NCBI GenBank assembly: GCA_035524315.1
Contig: DATKPD010000076.1
Coordinates: 1-23,927 of the forward strand
DNA: 23,927 nucleotides
Reading direction: 5' to 3'
DNA from: BOG-938 sp035524315
Lineage (GTDB): Bacteria; Pseudomonadota; Alphaproteobacteria; Caulobacterales; Caulobacteraceae
Shown here: positions 1 through 6,804 of the stretch, piece after piece
How positions within the stretch are numbered: position 1 is the first letter of the stretch
Layout: every line of letters starts with the position of its first letter
Position numbers and translations under genes: made by a program
Notes under the pieces: model-generated
The model's database searches: none
What the model was told of the DNA's origin: nothing
Seen by the model: only the letters and a program-made list of their open reading frames with translations

Positions 1-1
1 T

Positions 2-445
2 CAGGTGGCGATCTGGGAGATGAACGGGGTCACGCCCACTGTCCAGAGCGTGATCGCCACCCTGCCGGCGGAGTGGAAGATCGCCGGCACAGCCGACTTC
101 AACGGCGACGGCAAGTCCGACATCCTGTGGCGCGACGCCAATACGGGCCAGGTGGCGATCTGGGAGATGAACGGGGTCACGCCCGCGCTACAAGCGGTCG
201 TCGCCTCAGCCATCCCGCTCGACTGGCACATCGTGGGAACCGGCGACTTCAACGGCGACGGCAATGCCGACATCCTGTGGCAGAACTCAGACACCGGTCA
301 GGTGGCGATCTGGGAGATGAACGGGACGCAGATCGGATCAGCCGAGGTGATCGCCACCTTGCCGACCGACTGGCATGTTGTCGGCACGGGGGACTTCAAC
401 GGCGACGGCAAGGCCGACATCCTGTGGCAGAACTCGGACACCGGT
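2..445 (+). repeat. Tandem coding repeat, 147-150 bp units
   Basis: Counted from the CAG codon of the TGQ motif, units begin at 2, 149, 299 and 446 (the last partial), giving lengths of 147, 150 and 147 bp. Identity is strong at DNA level, not only protein level: the stretch reading GTGGCGATCTGGGAGATGAA is the same in the first three copies. This is consistent with recent unit duplication or gene conversion within the gene. Confidence 0.8.
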
Positions 446-553
446 CAGACCGCCGTGTGGGAGATGAACGGTTTCACCCCTGTAAGCCGGTTCTTCCTGT
501 CCACCGTCGACCAGAGCTGGAAGGTGCTCGATCACCACTTCGACTGGGTCTAG
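2..553 (+). CDS. FG-GAP/VCBS repeat protein, C-terminal part (5' end outside window)
   Basis: The reading frame is open to the left edge of the window, so this is the C-terminal 183 residues of a longer protein. It consists of about three and a half tandem units of 49-50 residues. Each unit carries a DFNGDGxxDILW loop followed by a TGQ(V/T)A(I/V)WEMNG strand. D-x-N-x-D-G-x-x-D is the calcium-binding loop of FG-GAP/VCBS (integrin-alpha-like beta-propeller) repeats. Such proteins are usually secreted or cell-surface and bind Ca2+ and often glycans or adhesion partners. The final unit degenerates into a short tail ending HFDWV, with no recognisable sorting domain or LPXTG-like signal. The N-terminal domain that would define its function is not visible, so the substrate and export route are unknown. 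The stop codon is followed by a run of eight or more G. Confidence 0.85.
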   Translation, partial: QVAIWEMNGVTPTVQSVIATLPAEWKIAGTADFNGDGKSDILWRDANTGQVAIWEMNGVTPALQAVVASAIPLDWHIVGTGDFNGDGNADILWQNSDTGQVAIWEMNGTQIGSAEVIATLPTDWHVVGTGDFNGDGKADILWQNSDTGQTAVWEMNGFTPVSRFFLSTVDQSWKVLDHHFDWV

Positions 554-981
554 GGGGGGGCGAGCGCCTGAAGCGCATCGGGTCGATCGCGGCGTCTGGC
601 ACGCTGACAGGCAACCGAAGTTCTCTCCGCCCCAGGATTGGTGCTCCGCCGATCATGACCCGTCTTCATAAGCTCATCGAAGATTGTGCGGAAATTCGGC
701 GCTAGCTATCGTGCTCGCTTGCGATCGCGCCACGAGGCTCCGTATCGGGCGTGGCTGAAAAGGCGATTGCATTGCGACTTACACTCTATGGCTCCGGCGA
801 GAGCGATCCCGCGTCGGCGTCAGCGTCGGCATCCTCGCCGCCTAGGCAGGGCGTGCTGATCCTTGGGATCCTCAGCGCCCTGATGGACTTCGCCTCGACC
901 GCCGCGCCCACGGACCGGGGCGGGCTGGCCGGACCGGCGACGCAGCGCTTCCATAGGGCAAAGCGGAAAGGCGTGAAAAAT
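554..981. other. Intergenic stretch with no recognised gene
   Basis: This 428-bp stretch separates the repeat protein from the tRNA-Cys gene. Open frames occur on both strands but have no family resemblance, no good ribosome-binding site and low-complexity Arg/Ala/Pro composition expected of GC-rich non-coding DNA. It begins with a G homopolymer after the stop codon and holds an imperfect dyad near 860-885 and a short GTCGGC-type run near 810-840. I see no RNA family or mobile element. Confidence 0.5.
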
Positions 982-1055
982 TGGAGGCCTGGCCGAGAAT
1001 CGAACTCGGGTGCACGGATTTGCAGTCCGCTGCGTAACCACTCCGCCACCAGGCC
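982..1055 (-). tRNA. tRNA-Cys (anticodon GCA)
   Basis: Read on the minus strand, the sequence folds as a full cloverleaf of 74 nt including the encoded CCA. The acceptor stem GGCCTGG pairs perfectly with CCAGGCC, followed by discriminator T and CCA (982-984). The anticodon stem-loop has loop CTGCAAA with anticodon GCA, which decodes UGC/UGU as cysteine. The T arm contains the GTTCGATTC loop between complementary CCGAG and CTCGG halves. A T run follows the CCA on the minus strand (ATTTTT) and could help end transcription. It stands alone, antisense to the flanking protein genes. Confidence 0.96.
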
Positions 1056-1192
1056 GGCGACTTGCGGGCCGTGTTGTACCGCGCAAGAGGTGAGCGGTGG
1101 CCTAACAGAAGGCGCCGCGGGCGGCAATGTCCGGCGAGGCGCAAAATTCTCGGGCGGGCCCTCATATGGCCGAACAAGCGCGCCGCGGCCGA

Positions 1193-1222
1193 TTGCCTTG
1201 GCCGTGCGGCGCGCCCTATAAG
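1193..1222 (+). promoter_or_regulatory. Possible sigma70-type promoter of the pcm-like gene
   Basis: TTGCCT (1193-1198) and TATAAG (1217-1222) are separated by 18 bp and lie about 34 bp before the ATG at 1256. The match is reasonable for a housekeeping promoter, but this is read by eye in GC-rich DNA and is unproven. Confidence 0.35.
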
Positions 1223-1255
1223 CAAGGCCGCCGGTTGCTGAAGGCCGAGGGGTTC

Positions 1256-1819
1256 ATGACGTTCGATTACCAAGCCGCGCGCCTGACCATGGTGGAAAGC
1301 CAGGTCCGCACCAACGACGTGACCGATCTTACGCTGCAGGACGCCATGCGTCTGGCGCCGCGCGAGACCCTGCTGCCGCCGCAAAAGGCGCTCACCGCCT
1401 ACGCCGACACCGAGATTGAATATGCGCCGGGCCGCTATCTGATGCGCCCGCGCGATGTCGCCAAGCTGCTGCAGGCGCTCAAGCCCGTTGCGGGCGAGAA
1501 GGCCCTGGCGATCGGCGCGCCCTACGCGGCCATGGTGCTGGGCCTGATGGGCCTCACGGTCGATCAAATCGAGGTCGATGGCCAACCCCAGGGCGCCTAC
1601 GACGTGATCATCACCGAGGGGGCCGTGGCCGAGGTTCCGGCGGCGTGGACCGCTGCCTTGGCCGATCGCGGACGCCTGGGCGTGGTGGTTCGCGAAACCG
1701 CGGCGGGCAAGGCCCGCATCTATGTGAGCACCGACGGCCGCGTCGCGTGGCGCGAGGTGTTCGACTCTCATCCGCCCTACGCGCCGGGCATGGCGCCCAA
1801 GGCGCAGTTCGCGTTCTGA
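1256..1819 (+). CDS. Protein-L-isoaspartate O-methyltransferase family protein, SAM motif degenerate
   Basis: This 187-residue protein starts with the family signature MVESQVRTNDVTD (residues 12-24) and continues with the LLPPQKALTAYAD segment of the alphaproteobacterial PCMT-like group encoded at the popZ-valS locus. PCMT enzymes use S-adenosylmethionine to repair isoaspartyl residues. Here the expected glycine-rich motif I (E-I-G-x-G-x-G-Y) is replaced by LAIGAPYAAMVLGLMG, without the GxGxG pattern. The protein is also shorter than the usual 210-220 residues, so catalytic activity is doubtful. The ATG at 1256 is preferred over upstream in-frame ATGs because similarity begins here and GAGGGG lies just upstream. 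popZ follows after 109 bp, and this spacer holds a small GC hairpin (1837-1854). In related genomes tolC lies between these two genes; it is absent here. Confidence 0.8.
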   Translation: MTFDYQAARLTMVESQVRTNDVTDLTLQDAMRLAPRETLLPPQKALTAYADTEIEYAPGRYLMRPRDVAKLLQALKPVAGEKALAIGAPYAAMVLGLMGLTVDQIEVDGQPQGAYDVIITEGAVAEVPAAWTAALADRGRLGVVVRETAAGKARIYVSTDGRVAWREVFDSHPPYAPGMAPKAQFAF

Positions 1820-1928
1820 ACTGGCCTGCGCTCGCCGGGCGCCCCGGCGCGCCCTACATTGCAGTATCGGCCCGCGGCGCATACGCTAAGTCGTCGTTCC
1901 GCGATTCCCTCGACAGGCGAACCCCCTG

Positions 1929-2474
1929 ATGGCCGAAGCAAACAGCCCCGAACCCACCATGGAAGAGATTCTGGCGTCCATTCGCCGGATCATTTCCGAG
2001 GACGACGCGCCCGTGGCCGAGGCTCCCGAGGCGGCCTATGAGCCCGAGCCGGAACCCGAGCCCAAGGCGCCGGAGCCTGTGCCGACACCTGAACCCTTGG
2101 CCGCGGCGCCGGTCGAGGACGACGTGCTGGAATTGACCGAACGGGTCTACGAGCCGGAGCCGGAACCGGCGGCGCACCTGGACGACCTCGAGGTGATGGA
2201 GAACATCCCGCCGCCGCGCCCTTCGCGGCCTACGCCGGCCGTTTCGTATGACGAGGAGGAGCTGGTCAGCGGGCCTATCGCCAACTCGGCGGCGTCGGCC
2301 TTCGGCGCATTGCACCGTCAGGTGCTGATGCCGACGGAGGGCCGCACGCTTGAGGATGTCACCCGCGAGCTCCTGCGCCCGCTGCTCAAGGCGTGGCTCG
2401 ACGAGCACCTGCCGGCCATCGTCGAGTCCGCGGTGGAAGCCGAGGTCGATCGGATTTCGCGCCAACGCCGTTGA
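1929..2474 (+). CDS. popZ: Polar organising protein PopZ (DUF2497 family)
   Basis: The 181-residue protein has the three-part design of PopZ. The N-terminal helix (TMEEILASIRRIISEDD, about residues 11-27) binds client proteins. The middle, about residues 28-115, is acidic and rich in Pro and Glu and predicted disordered, with the EPEPEPE-type runs typical of the family. The C-terminal helices (GRTLEDVTRELLRPLLKAWL, then a helix ending DRISRQRR) drive oligomerisation. Caulobacter PopZ forms a polar matrix that anchors ParB/parS and recruits cell-cycle kinases; its length is about 177 residues. Position directly before valS matches Caulobacter. The ribosome-binding site is weak (GGCGAACCCCCTG before ATG). 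Identity is strong from the end domains; function is inferred from the family. Confidence 0.93.
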   Translation: MAEANSPEPTMEEILASIRRIISEDDAPVAEAPEAAYEPEPEPEPKAPEPVPTPEPLAAAPVEDDVLELTERVYEPEPEPAAHLDDLEVMENIPPPRPSRPTPAVSYDEEELVSGPIANSAASAFGALHRQVLMPTEGRTLEDVTRELLRPLLKAWLDEHLPAIVESAVEAEVDRISRQRR

Positions 2475-2535
2475 CCGCCTCGTCCGCGCCTGGGCCATAG
2501 CTCCGCTAAAAAACCGCCCCGGCGCCCCATTCCCT

Positions 2536-2544
2536 TGCTATAGG
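2536..2544 (+). promoter_or_regulatory. Possible extended -10 element for valS
   Basis: TGCTATAGG has the TGn extension and a TATAGG hexamer, 37 bp before the valS ATG. No convincing -35 is visible. The valS start itself lacks a clear Shine-Dalgarno sequence. Low-confidence reading by eye. Confidence 0.25.
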
Positions 2545-2580
2545 CGTGCGGCGCTCTGTTGCGCCTGAACGTCCGTTGTC

Positions 2581-5244
2581 ATGCTCGAAAAGACCTTCGA
2601 TCCAAAATCCGTTGAACCGCGTCTCTATCTGAAGTGGGAGACCTCGGGCCTGTTCGCGCCCAAGGCCGACGCCAAGGCCGCGCCCTTCAGCATCGTCATT
2701 CCGCCGCCGAACGTGACGGGATCGCTGCACGTCGGCCATGCGCTCAACAATACGCTGCAGGACGTGCTGACGCGCTTCCACCGCATGCGCGGGGAGGCGG
2801 CCCTGTGGCTGCCGGGCACCGACCACGCCGGCATCGCCACCCAGATGGTGGTCGAGCGGCAGCTGGCGGCCAAGGGCAACGAGGGCCGGCGTGAGATGGG
2901 CCGAGAAGCCTTCGTCAAGAAGGTGTGGGAGTGGAAGGGCGAGTCGGGCGGCGCCATCGTTCGCCAGCTGCGCCGGCTGGGCTCGTCATGCGATTGGAGC
3001 CGCGAACGCTTCACCCTGGACGAGGGCCTGTCGGCCGCTGTGCGCAAGGTGTTCGTCACCCTACACAAGGAAGGCCTGATCTACCGCGACAAGCGGCTGG
3101 TCAACTGGCACCCGGAATTGCAGACCGCGATCTCGGATCTGGAGGTCGAGAACGTCGAGGTCAACGGCCACATGTGGCGCTTCCGCTATCCGGTCGAGGG
3201 CGCGGACGGCCAGTCGATCGTGGTGGCCACCACTCGGCCCGAGACCATGCTGGGCGACACCGCCGTGGCCGTGCACCCCGACGACGAGCGCTATAAGGCG
3301 CTGGTCGGCCGCATGGTGCGCTTGCCGCTCACCGACCGGCTGATCCCGATTGTGGCCGACGCCTATGCCGACCCGGAAAAGGGCACCGGTGCGGTCAAGA
3401 TCACCCCGGCCCACGACTTCAACGATTTCCAGGTCGGCAAGCGCCACAACCTGCCGCTGATCAACGTCTTCACGCCCGAAGCGCGCATGAACGACGAGGT
3501 CCCGCCGGCCTACCGCGGGCTGGACCGGTTCGAGGCGCGCAAGCGCGTGGTGGCCGATCTGGACGCCCTGGGGGCGCTCGACGGGGTGGAAAACCACCGG
3601 CTGATGCAGCCCTTCGACGAAAAGTCCAAGTCGGTCGTGATCGAACCCTATCTGACCGACCAGTGGTACGTCGACGCCGCGACCCTGGCCAAGCCGGCGC
3701 TGGCCGCGGTCGAGGACGGACGCACCGTCATCGAGCCTAAGAACTGGGAAAAGACCTATTTCGAGTGGCTGCGTAACATCGAGCCGTGGTGCATCTCGCG
3801 CCAACTGTGGTGGGGCCATCGCATTCCGGCCTGGTACGGCCCGGACGGCCACGCCTTCGTCGAGGAGACCGAGGCCGCCGCCATCGCCGCCGCCCGGGTC
3901 CACTACGGCTCGGCCCAACCGCTGGTCCAGGACGAGGATGTCCTCGACACCTGGTTCTCCTCGGCCCTGTGGCCCTTTTCCACGCTTGGCTGGCCGGAGA
4001 AATCCGCCGACCTGGCGCGCTTCTATCCCACCTCGGTCCTGATCACGGCGGGCGATATCATCTTCTTCTGGGTCGCCCGGATGATGATGATGGGCCTGCA
4101 TTTCATGGGCGAGGTGCCGTTCCGGAAGGTGTTCCTCAACGCTCTGGTCCTGGACGACAAGGGCCAGAAGATGTCCAAGGTGAAGGGCAACGTCATCGAT
4201 CCGCTGGAGCTGATCGACGCCTATGGCGCGGACGCTCTGCGCTTCACCATGGTGGCGATCACCGGCCAGACGCGCCACGTGAGATTGTCCCGACAGCGCG
4301 TTGAAGGGTATCGAAATTTCGGCACCAAGCTCTGGAACGCCGCGCGCTTCTGCCAGATGAACGAATGCGTGTCGGACGAGGCGTTCGATCCGGGTGCGGC
4401 CAAACTCACGGTCAACCGCTGGATCCGCAGCGAGACGGTGCGCACGATCGCCGAGGTGACCGCGGCGCTGGAGGCGTGCGCCTTCGACGATGTGGCCGCG
4501 GCGCTGTACCGTTTCATCTGGAACGTGTTCTGCGACTGGCACCTGGAGTTGGCCAAGCCGGTGCTCAACGGCGACGACGAGGCGGCCAAAGCCGAGACGC
4601 GCGTCATGACCGCCTGGGTGCTCGACGTGTGCCTCAAGCTGCTGCACCCGGTGATGCCGTTTTTGACGGAAGAGCTTTGGGACAAGCTGGCGGAATTCGG
4701 CGCCAAGCGCACCTGCATGCTGATCGTGGCCCCTTGGCCCGAAGCGCCGGCCGCGTGGATCGACGATGCCGCGCGAGAAGAGGTCGACCTGGTGATCGAG
4801 GCGGTCACCGAAGGCCGCTCGGTGCGCGCCGAGCTGAATGTGCCGCCGTCGGCGCGCCCGCCGCTGCACCTGCCCGAAGTGAGCAAGGCGCACCGGGCGA
4901 TCTACGAAGCCAACGAGGCGGTGATCGCCTCGACCCTGCGCATTTCCGAGCTGAAGTTCACGCCAGCCCCGGCGGGCTCGATCCCGTTCGTGGTCGATGG
5001 CGATACCCTGGCCCTGCCCGTGGCCGAATTCGTCGACCTGGAAGCCGAGAAGGCGCGGCTCAGGAAAGCCATAGGCGAGCTCGATTCCGACATCGAACGC
5101 ACCCGCAAGAAGCTCGACAACCCCGACTTCCTGTCGCGCGCGCGGCCCGAAGTGGTCGAGGAGAACCGCGAGCGCCAGGCCGAGGCCGAGGCGGCCAAGG
5201 CCAAGCTGCAGGGCGCCCTGCAGCGCCTCGAGGGCTTGGGCTAG
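2581..5244 (+). CDS. valS: Valyl-tRNA synthetase
   Basis: The 887-residue class Ia synthetase charges tRNA-Val with valine in the cytoplasm. The HIGH-type motif is HVGH (residues 50-53) within PPPNVTGSLHVGHALNN, and the KMSKS-type motif is KMSKV (530-534). Between them lies the CP1 editing domain, with a TTRPETMLGDTAVAV segment that hydrolyses mischarged Thr-tRNA. After the catalytic core comes the anticodon-binding domain (WNVFCDWHLELAKP) and a C-terminal tRNA-binding coiled coil (roughly residues 820-885, heptad-rich with many Glu/Lys/Arg). Length is slightly under the 950 residues of E. coli ValRS but normal for this class of bacteria. The start is the first ATG of the frame that keeps the conserved LEKTFDPKSVEPRLY beginning. 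tlyA starts 7 bp after the stop, so the two are probably co-transcribed. Confidence 0.98.
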   Translation: MLEKTFDPKSVEPRLYLKWETSGLFAPKADAKAAPFSIVIPPPNVTGSLHVGHALNNTLQDVLTRFHRMRGEAALWLPGTDHAGIATQMVVERQLAAKGNEGRREMGREAFVKKVWEWKGESGGAIVRQLRRLGSSCDWSRERFTLDEGLSAAVRKVFVTLHKEGLIYRDKRLVNWHPELQTAISDLEVENVEVNGHMWRFRYPVEGADGQSIVVATTRPETMLGDTAVAVHPDDERYKALVGRMVRLPLTDRLIPIVADAYADPEKGTGAVKITPAHDFNDFQVGKRHNLPLINVFTPEARMNDEVPPAYRGLDRFEARKRVVADLDALGALDGVENHRLMQPFDEKSKSVVIEPYLTDQWYVDAATLAKPALAAVEDGRTVIEPKNWEKTYFEWLRNIEPWCISRQLWWGHRIPAWYGPDGHAFVEETEAAAIAAARVHYGSAQPLVQDEDVLDTWFSSALWPFSTLGWPEKSADLARFYPTSVLITAGDIIFFWVARMMMMGLHFMGEVPFRKVFLNALVLDDKGQKMSKVKGNVIDPLELIDAYGADALRFTMVAITGQTRHVRLSRQRVEGYRNFGTKLWNAARFCQMNECVSDEAFDPGAAKLTVNRWIRSETVRTIAEVTAALEACAFDDVAAALYRFIWNVFCDWHLELAKPVLNGDDEAAKAETRVMTAWVLDVCLKLLHPVMPFLTEELWDKLAEFGAKRTCMLIVAPWPEAPAAWIDDAAREEVDLVIEAVTEGRSVRAELNVPPSARPPLHLPEVSKAHRAIYEANEAVIASTLRISELKFTPAPAGSIPFVVDGDTLALPVAEFVDLEAEKARLRKAIGELDSDIERTRKKLDNPDFLSRARPEVVEENRERQAEAEAAKAKLQGALQRLEGLG

Positions 5245-5251
5245 GGCGCGC

Positions 5252-5983
5252 ATGGCCCGCAAGCGGATCGACGTCCTGCTTGTGGAGCGCGGCCTGTTCG
5301 ACAGCCGGGCTAAGGCTCAGGCCGCGATCGCCGACGGCCGCGTCGCGGTGGGCGGGCGCGTCATGCAAAAGGCTTCGGACTCGGTTGAGGAATTGGCCGA
5401 CGTCATCGTTCAGGCTGCGGAGGACTGGGTCGGGCGCGGCGCGTTCAAGCTGGCGGCGGCCTTGGCGCGCTGGCCCCTCGCCGTCCGGGGGCGGACCGTG
5501 CTGGATATCGGGGCCTCGACCGGCGGTTTCACTGAAGTATGCCTGCGGGCCGGCGCGGCCAAGGTGTTCGCCGTCGACGTGGGGCGCGATCAGTTGCATC
5601 CGCGTGTGGCGGCCGATGCGCGCGTGCAGCGGCTGGAAGGCGTGGACGCGCGCAGTCTGAGCCCTAAACAGATCGACATTCCGCCCGACCTGATCGTGTG
5701 CGACGCCAGCTTCATCGGCCTGGCCAAGGTGCTCCCGGCGGCCCTGGTCCTGGCGGCGCCGGGCGCGGACCTGATCGCCCTGGTCAAGCCGCAGTTCGAA
5801 GTTGGCCAAGCGCTGGTCGGCAAGGGCGGGCTGGTCAAGGACGAGGGCGCGCGACTGAAGGCCGTGGCCGATGTCGCGGCTTTCCTTGAGGGCGCAGGCT
5901 GGACGGTGCGCGAGACAGCGCCAAGCCCGATCACCGGCGGCGACGGCAATGTCGAATATCTGCTGTGGGCCTGCCGGGCCTAG
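5252..5983 (+). CDS. tlyA: TlyA-family rRNA 2'-O-methyltransferase (16S/23S rRNA cytidine)
   Basis: The 243-residue protein joins an N-terminal S4 RNA-binding domain (about residues 3-60, RIDVLLVERGLFDSRAKA) to an FtsJ/RrmJ-type methyltransferase domain. The SAM motif is VLDIGASTGGFT (83-94). The K-D-K-E tetrad of 2'-O-methyltransferases is visible as K66 (GRGAFKL), D151 (DASFI), K179 (LVKPQFE) and E235 (GNVEYLL). TlyA methylates C1920 in helix 69 of 23S rRNA; longer type II enzymes also methylate C1409 of 16S rRNA. At 243 residues, against about 268 in Mycobacterium tuberculosis, this looks like the shorter type I form, an inference from length only. Older annotations call such proteins hemolysin A; that role is not supported. 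It begins 7 bp after valS. Confidence 0.93.
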   Translation: MARKRIDVLLVERGLFDSRAKAQAAIADGRVAVGGRVMQKASDSVEELADVIVQAAEDWVGRGAFKLAAALARWPLAVRGRTVLDIGASTGGFTEVCLRAGAAKVFAVDVGRDQLHPRVAADARVQRLEGVDARSLSPKQIDIPPDLIVCDASFIGLAKVLPAALVLAAPGADLIALVKPQFEVGQALVGKGGLVKDEGARLKAVADVAAFLEGAGWTVRETAPSPITGGDGNVEYLLWACRA

Positions 5984-5997
5984 GCTCCCTCGCAAGG

Positions 5998-6027
5998 AAA
6001 AGCCGCCCGCGACGGCGCGGACGGCTT
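5998..6027 (-). terminator. Hairpin terminator between convergent tlyA and glycine-zipper gene
   Basis: A 12-bp stem (6000-6011 with 6016-6027, one G-T wobble) encloses a 4-base loop. On the minus strand it ends in CGGCTTTTCC, giving a short T tract for the glycine-zipper transcript ending at 6056. On the plus strand, after tlyA (stop 5983), only two T lie within the stem end, so termination there is less certain. It may act in both directions. Confidence 0.6.
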
Positions 6028-6055
6028 CCCGGATGATGCGCGGGGAGGCGCGCGA

Positions 6056-6538
6056 TCACCAATAGCGACGATGCCACCCGTAGTACCCGCGGCCCACATA
6101 GATCCCCACGGGCGGAGGGCCATAGTAGGTGGGTGCGTAATAATAGGCCGGCGGCGGGGGCGGGGGCGGTGCATAGTAGGCGCCCTGGCTGTAGCCGCCG
6201 TCGCCATAGGCTGGCGGCGGCGCGTAGTTCGCCGGAGGCGGCGGGGGGGCCGAGCAGTTGGTCGCGCCGCGGGCCGCCGCGGAGCCCACCAGGGCGCCGA
6301 CCACGCCGCCGATGATGGCGCCGCCGGTGCGGCCGCCGCCGCGGGCCAGATTCGAGCCGGCCGCCGCGCCGAGGCCGGCGCCCACCAGGCCCCCGCCCAC
6401 ATTGGCGCCCTCGCAGGGATCGCCAGCGTAATAGGATTGGGCCGAGGCGACGCTGGGCGTCGCCGCGATGGCGGTCAGGCTCATGGCGGCCAGGGCGGCG
6501 CCGATCGCGCCTTTGGCCAGGATGGAAGAGTGGGTCAT
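6056..6538 (-). CDS. Exported glycine-zipper protein with Pro/Tyr-rich tail
   Basis: The 160-residue protein has a Sec signal peptide (about residues 1-34, ending SVASA before Q). Next comes a glycine-zipper segment (about 48-90) with repeated G-x3-G and small residues, such as GLVGAGLGAAAG and GGVVGALVGSAAA, able to form a helical hairpin in a membrane. Two cysteines (in DPCEG and TNCSA) flank the zipper and could form a disulfide. The last 65 residues are rich in Pro and Tyr and end GYYGWHRRYW. Such proteins are usually periplasmic or outer-membrane associated; their role is poorly known. The start is supported by AAGGAG six bases before ATG. It follows the 35-residue ORF on the same strand and ends before a hairpin terminator. 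Confidence 0.8.
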   Translation of the reverse strand: MTHSSILAKGAIGAALAAMSLTAIAATPSVASAQSYYAGDPCEGANVGGGLVGAGLGAAAGSNLARGGGRTGGAIIGGVVGALVGSAAARGATNCSAPPPPPANYAPPPAYGDGGYSQGAYYAPPPPPPPAYYYAPTYYGPPPVGIYVGRGYYGWHRRYW

Positions 6539-6562
6539 GGATAACTCCTTGCCGAATTGAAT

Positions 6563-6670
6563 TCAGTTGCGCCGAGGATCGCCGCCGCGCGCCTTGGCCT
6601 TGACTCGGACCAACGCCGGCGCCGGCATGGCCACAAGCAGGGCAAGGGCTAAGAACAAGATCGATCGCAT
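6563..6670 (-). CDS. Small exported or membrane peptide, 35 residues
   Basis: This short ORF begins at the ATG whose upstream region carries GAGGAG eight bases away, the best Shine-Dalgarno sequence in this part of the window. The product has a positively charged start (MRS), a hydrophobic core (ILFLALALLVAMPAPAL) and a basic, Gly-rich tail (KAKARGGDPRRN). That resembles a signal peptide with a very short mature part, or a single-pass membrane microprotein. It lies 24 bp upstream of the glycine-zipper gene on the same strand, so the two probably share a promoter in 6671-6804. I recognise no family. A longer version of the frame to 6772 lacks support. Confidence 0.55.
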   Translation of the reverse strand: MRSILFLALALLVAMPAPALVRVKAKARGGDPRRN

Positions 6671-6804
6671 CGCTTTGTCTCCTCGTCGGCGGCTGCTAAG
6701 TCGCCCTGCAACCGCTCCGATGGTGCGAAACTGCGCCTTGGAGCCTGAACGAAGGTTGAGCGCTCCGTTCATATTCGTTCATCTGACTTAAGCGTGGATC
6801 CGCC

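Noticed and set aside
751..1221. 156-codon frame running through the tRNA-Cys gene
   Set aside because: It overlaps a well-formed tRNA on the other strand and has no recognisable protein pattern.
1207..1860. GGCGCGCCCTA occurring before both pcm and popZ as a shared operator
   Set aside because: GGCGCGCC is a frequent palindrome in GC-rich DNA and two copies are not enough to call a regulatory motif.
3061..5262. 733-codon open frame antisense to valS
   Set aside because: GC-rich codon bias keeps antisense frames free of stops. The product is His/Arg/Gly-rich with no family motif, while valS on the other strand is fully conserved.
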